Origin: Streptomyces griseoluteus
GTDB lineage: Bacteria > Actinomycetota > Actinomycetes > Streptomycetales > Streptomycetaceae
Length of the DNA: 6,724 bases
Direction of reading: 5' to 3'
Assembly (NCBI GenBank): GCA_000717735.1
Contig: JOBE01000113.1
Span: forward strand, 1-6,724
Shown here: piece by piece, positions 1-6,724 of the stretch
How the letters are laid out: each line of letters starts with the position of its first letter
Position numbering within the stretch: the stretch's first letter is position 1
The notes under the pieces: generated by a model
The model's database searches: none
The model's input: only the letters and a program-made list of their open reading frames with translations
What the model was told of the DNA's origin: nothing
Position numbers and translations under genes: made by a program

Positions 1-6724
<6,724 letters not shown>

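Overview
The whole window lies inside one giant gene. A single + strand reading frame is open for 2,240 codons, from base 3 to the last complete codon at 6720-6722, with no start, stop, intergenic gap or RNA gene. Residue n of the visible fragment begins at base 3n, and residue numbers below use that scheme. The protein is a type I modular polyketide synthase (PKS). The very high G+C, near-total preference for C or G at third codon positions, and the style of the KS, AT and linker motifs point to an actinomycete, most likely Streptomyces or a close relative. No species or compound can be named from this window.

Layout, left to right: the C-terminal tail of an AT domain with its post-AT linker (3-182); an Ala/Pro-rich linker and the ACP of that first, left-truncated module (183-530); a short linker; then one complete module made of KS (585-1859), a repetitive KS-AT linker (1860-2009), the linker fold and AT (2010-3326), DH (3372-4223), KR (4260-5498) and ACP (5604-5867); a short linker; and the first roughly 60% of the next KS (5928-6724). 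So at least three modules are carried by one polypeptide. The ACP-to-KS junctions are short and in frame, with no docking domains or gene boundaries.

How it works: the upstream module passes from AT straight to ACP, so it has no in-line beta-keto processing and either leaves a ketone or is a loading module. The complete module appears fully active. Its AT carries malonyl-type signatures (GHSIGE, HAFH), its KR is B1-like (VDD, no diagnostic Trp, NYAAAN), and its DH has both catalytic motifs. It has no ER. The predicted outcome is addition of an unsubstituted two-carbon unit, reduction to a (3R)-hydroxyl, and dehydration to a trans alpha,beta-double bond, which is handed to the next KS.

I see no undescribed system. 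The points worth a second look are internal to the PKS: a 15-bp tandem repeat plus a 9-bp repeat in the KS-AT linker, a pocket of rare codons near the C-terminal third of KS1, blocks of near-identical DNA shared by the two KS domains, and a few motif variants. Long antisense open frames exist but are composition shadows of this gene.
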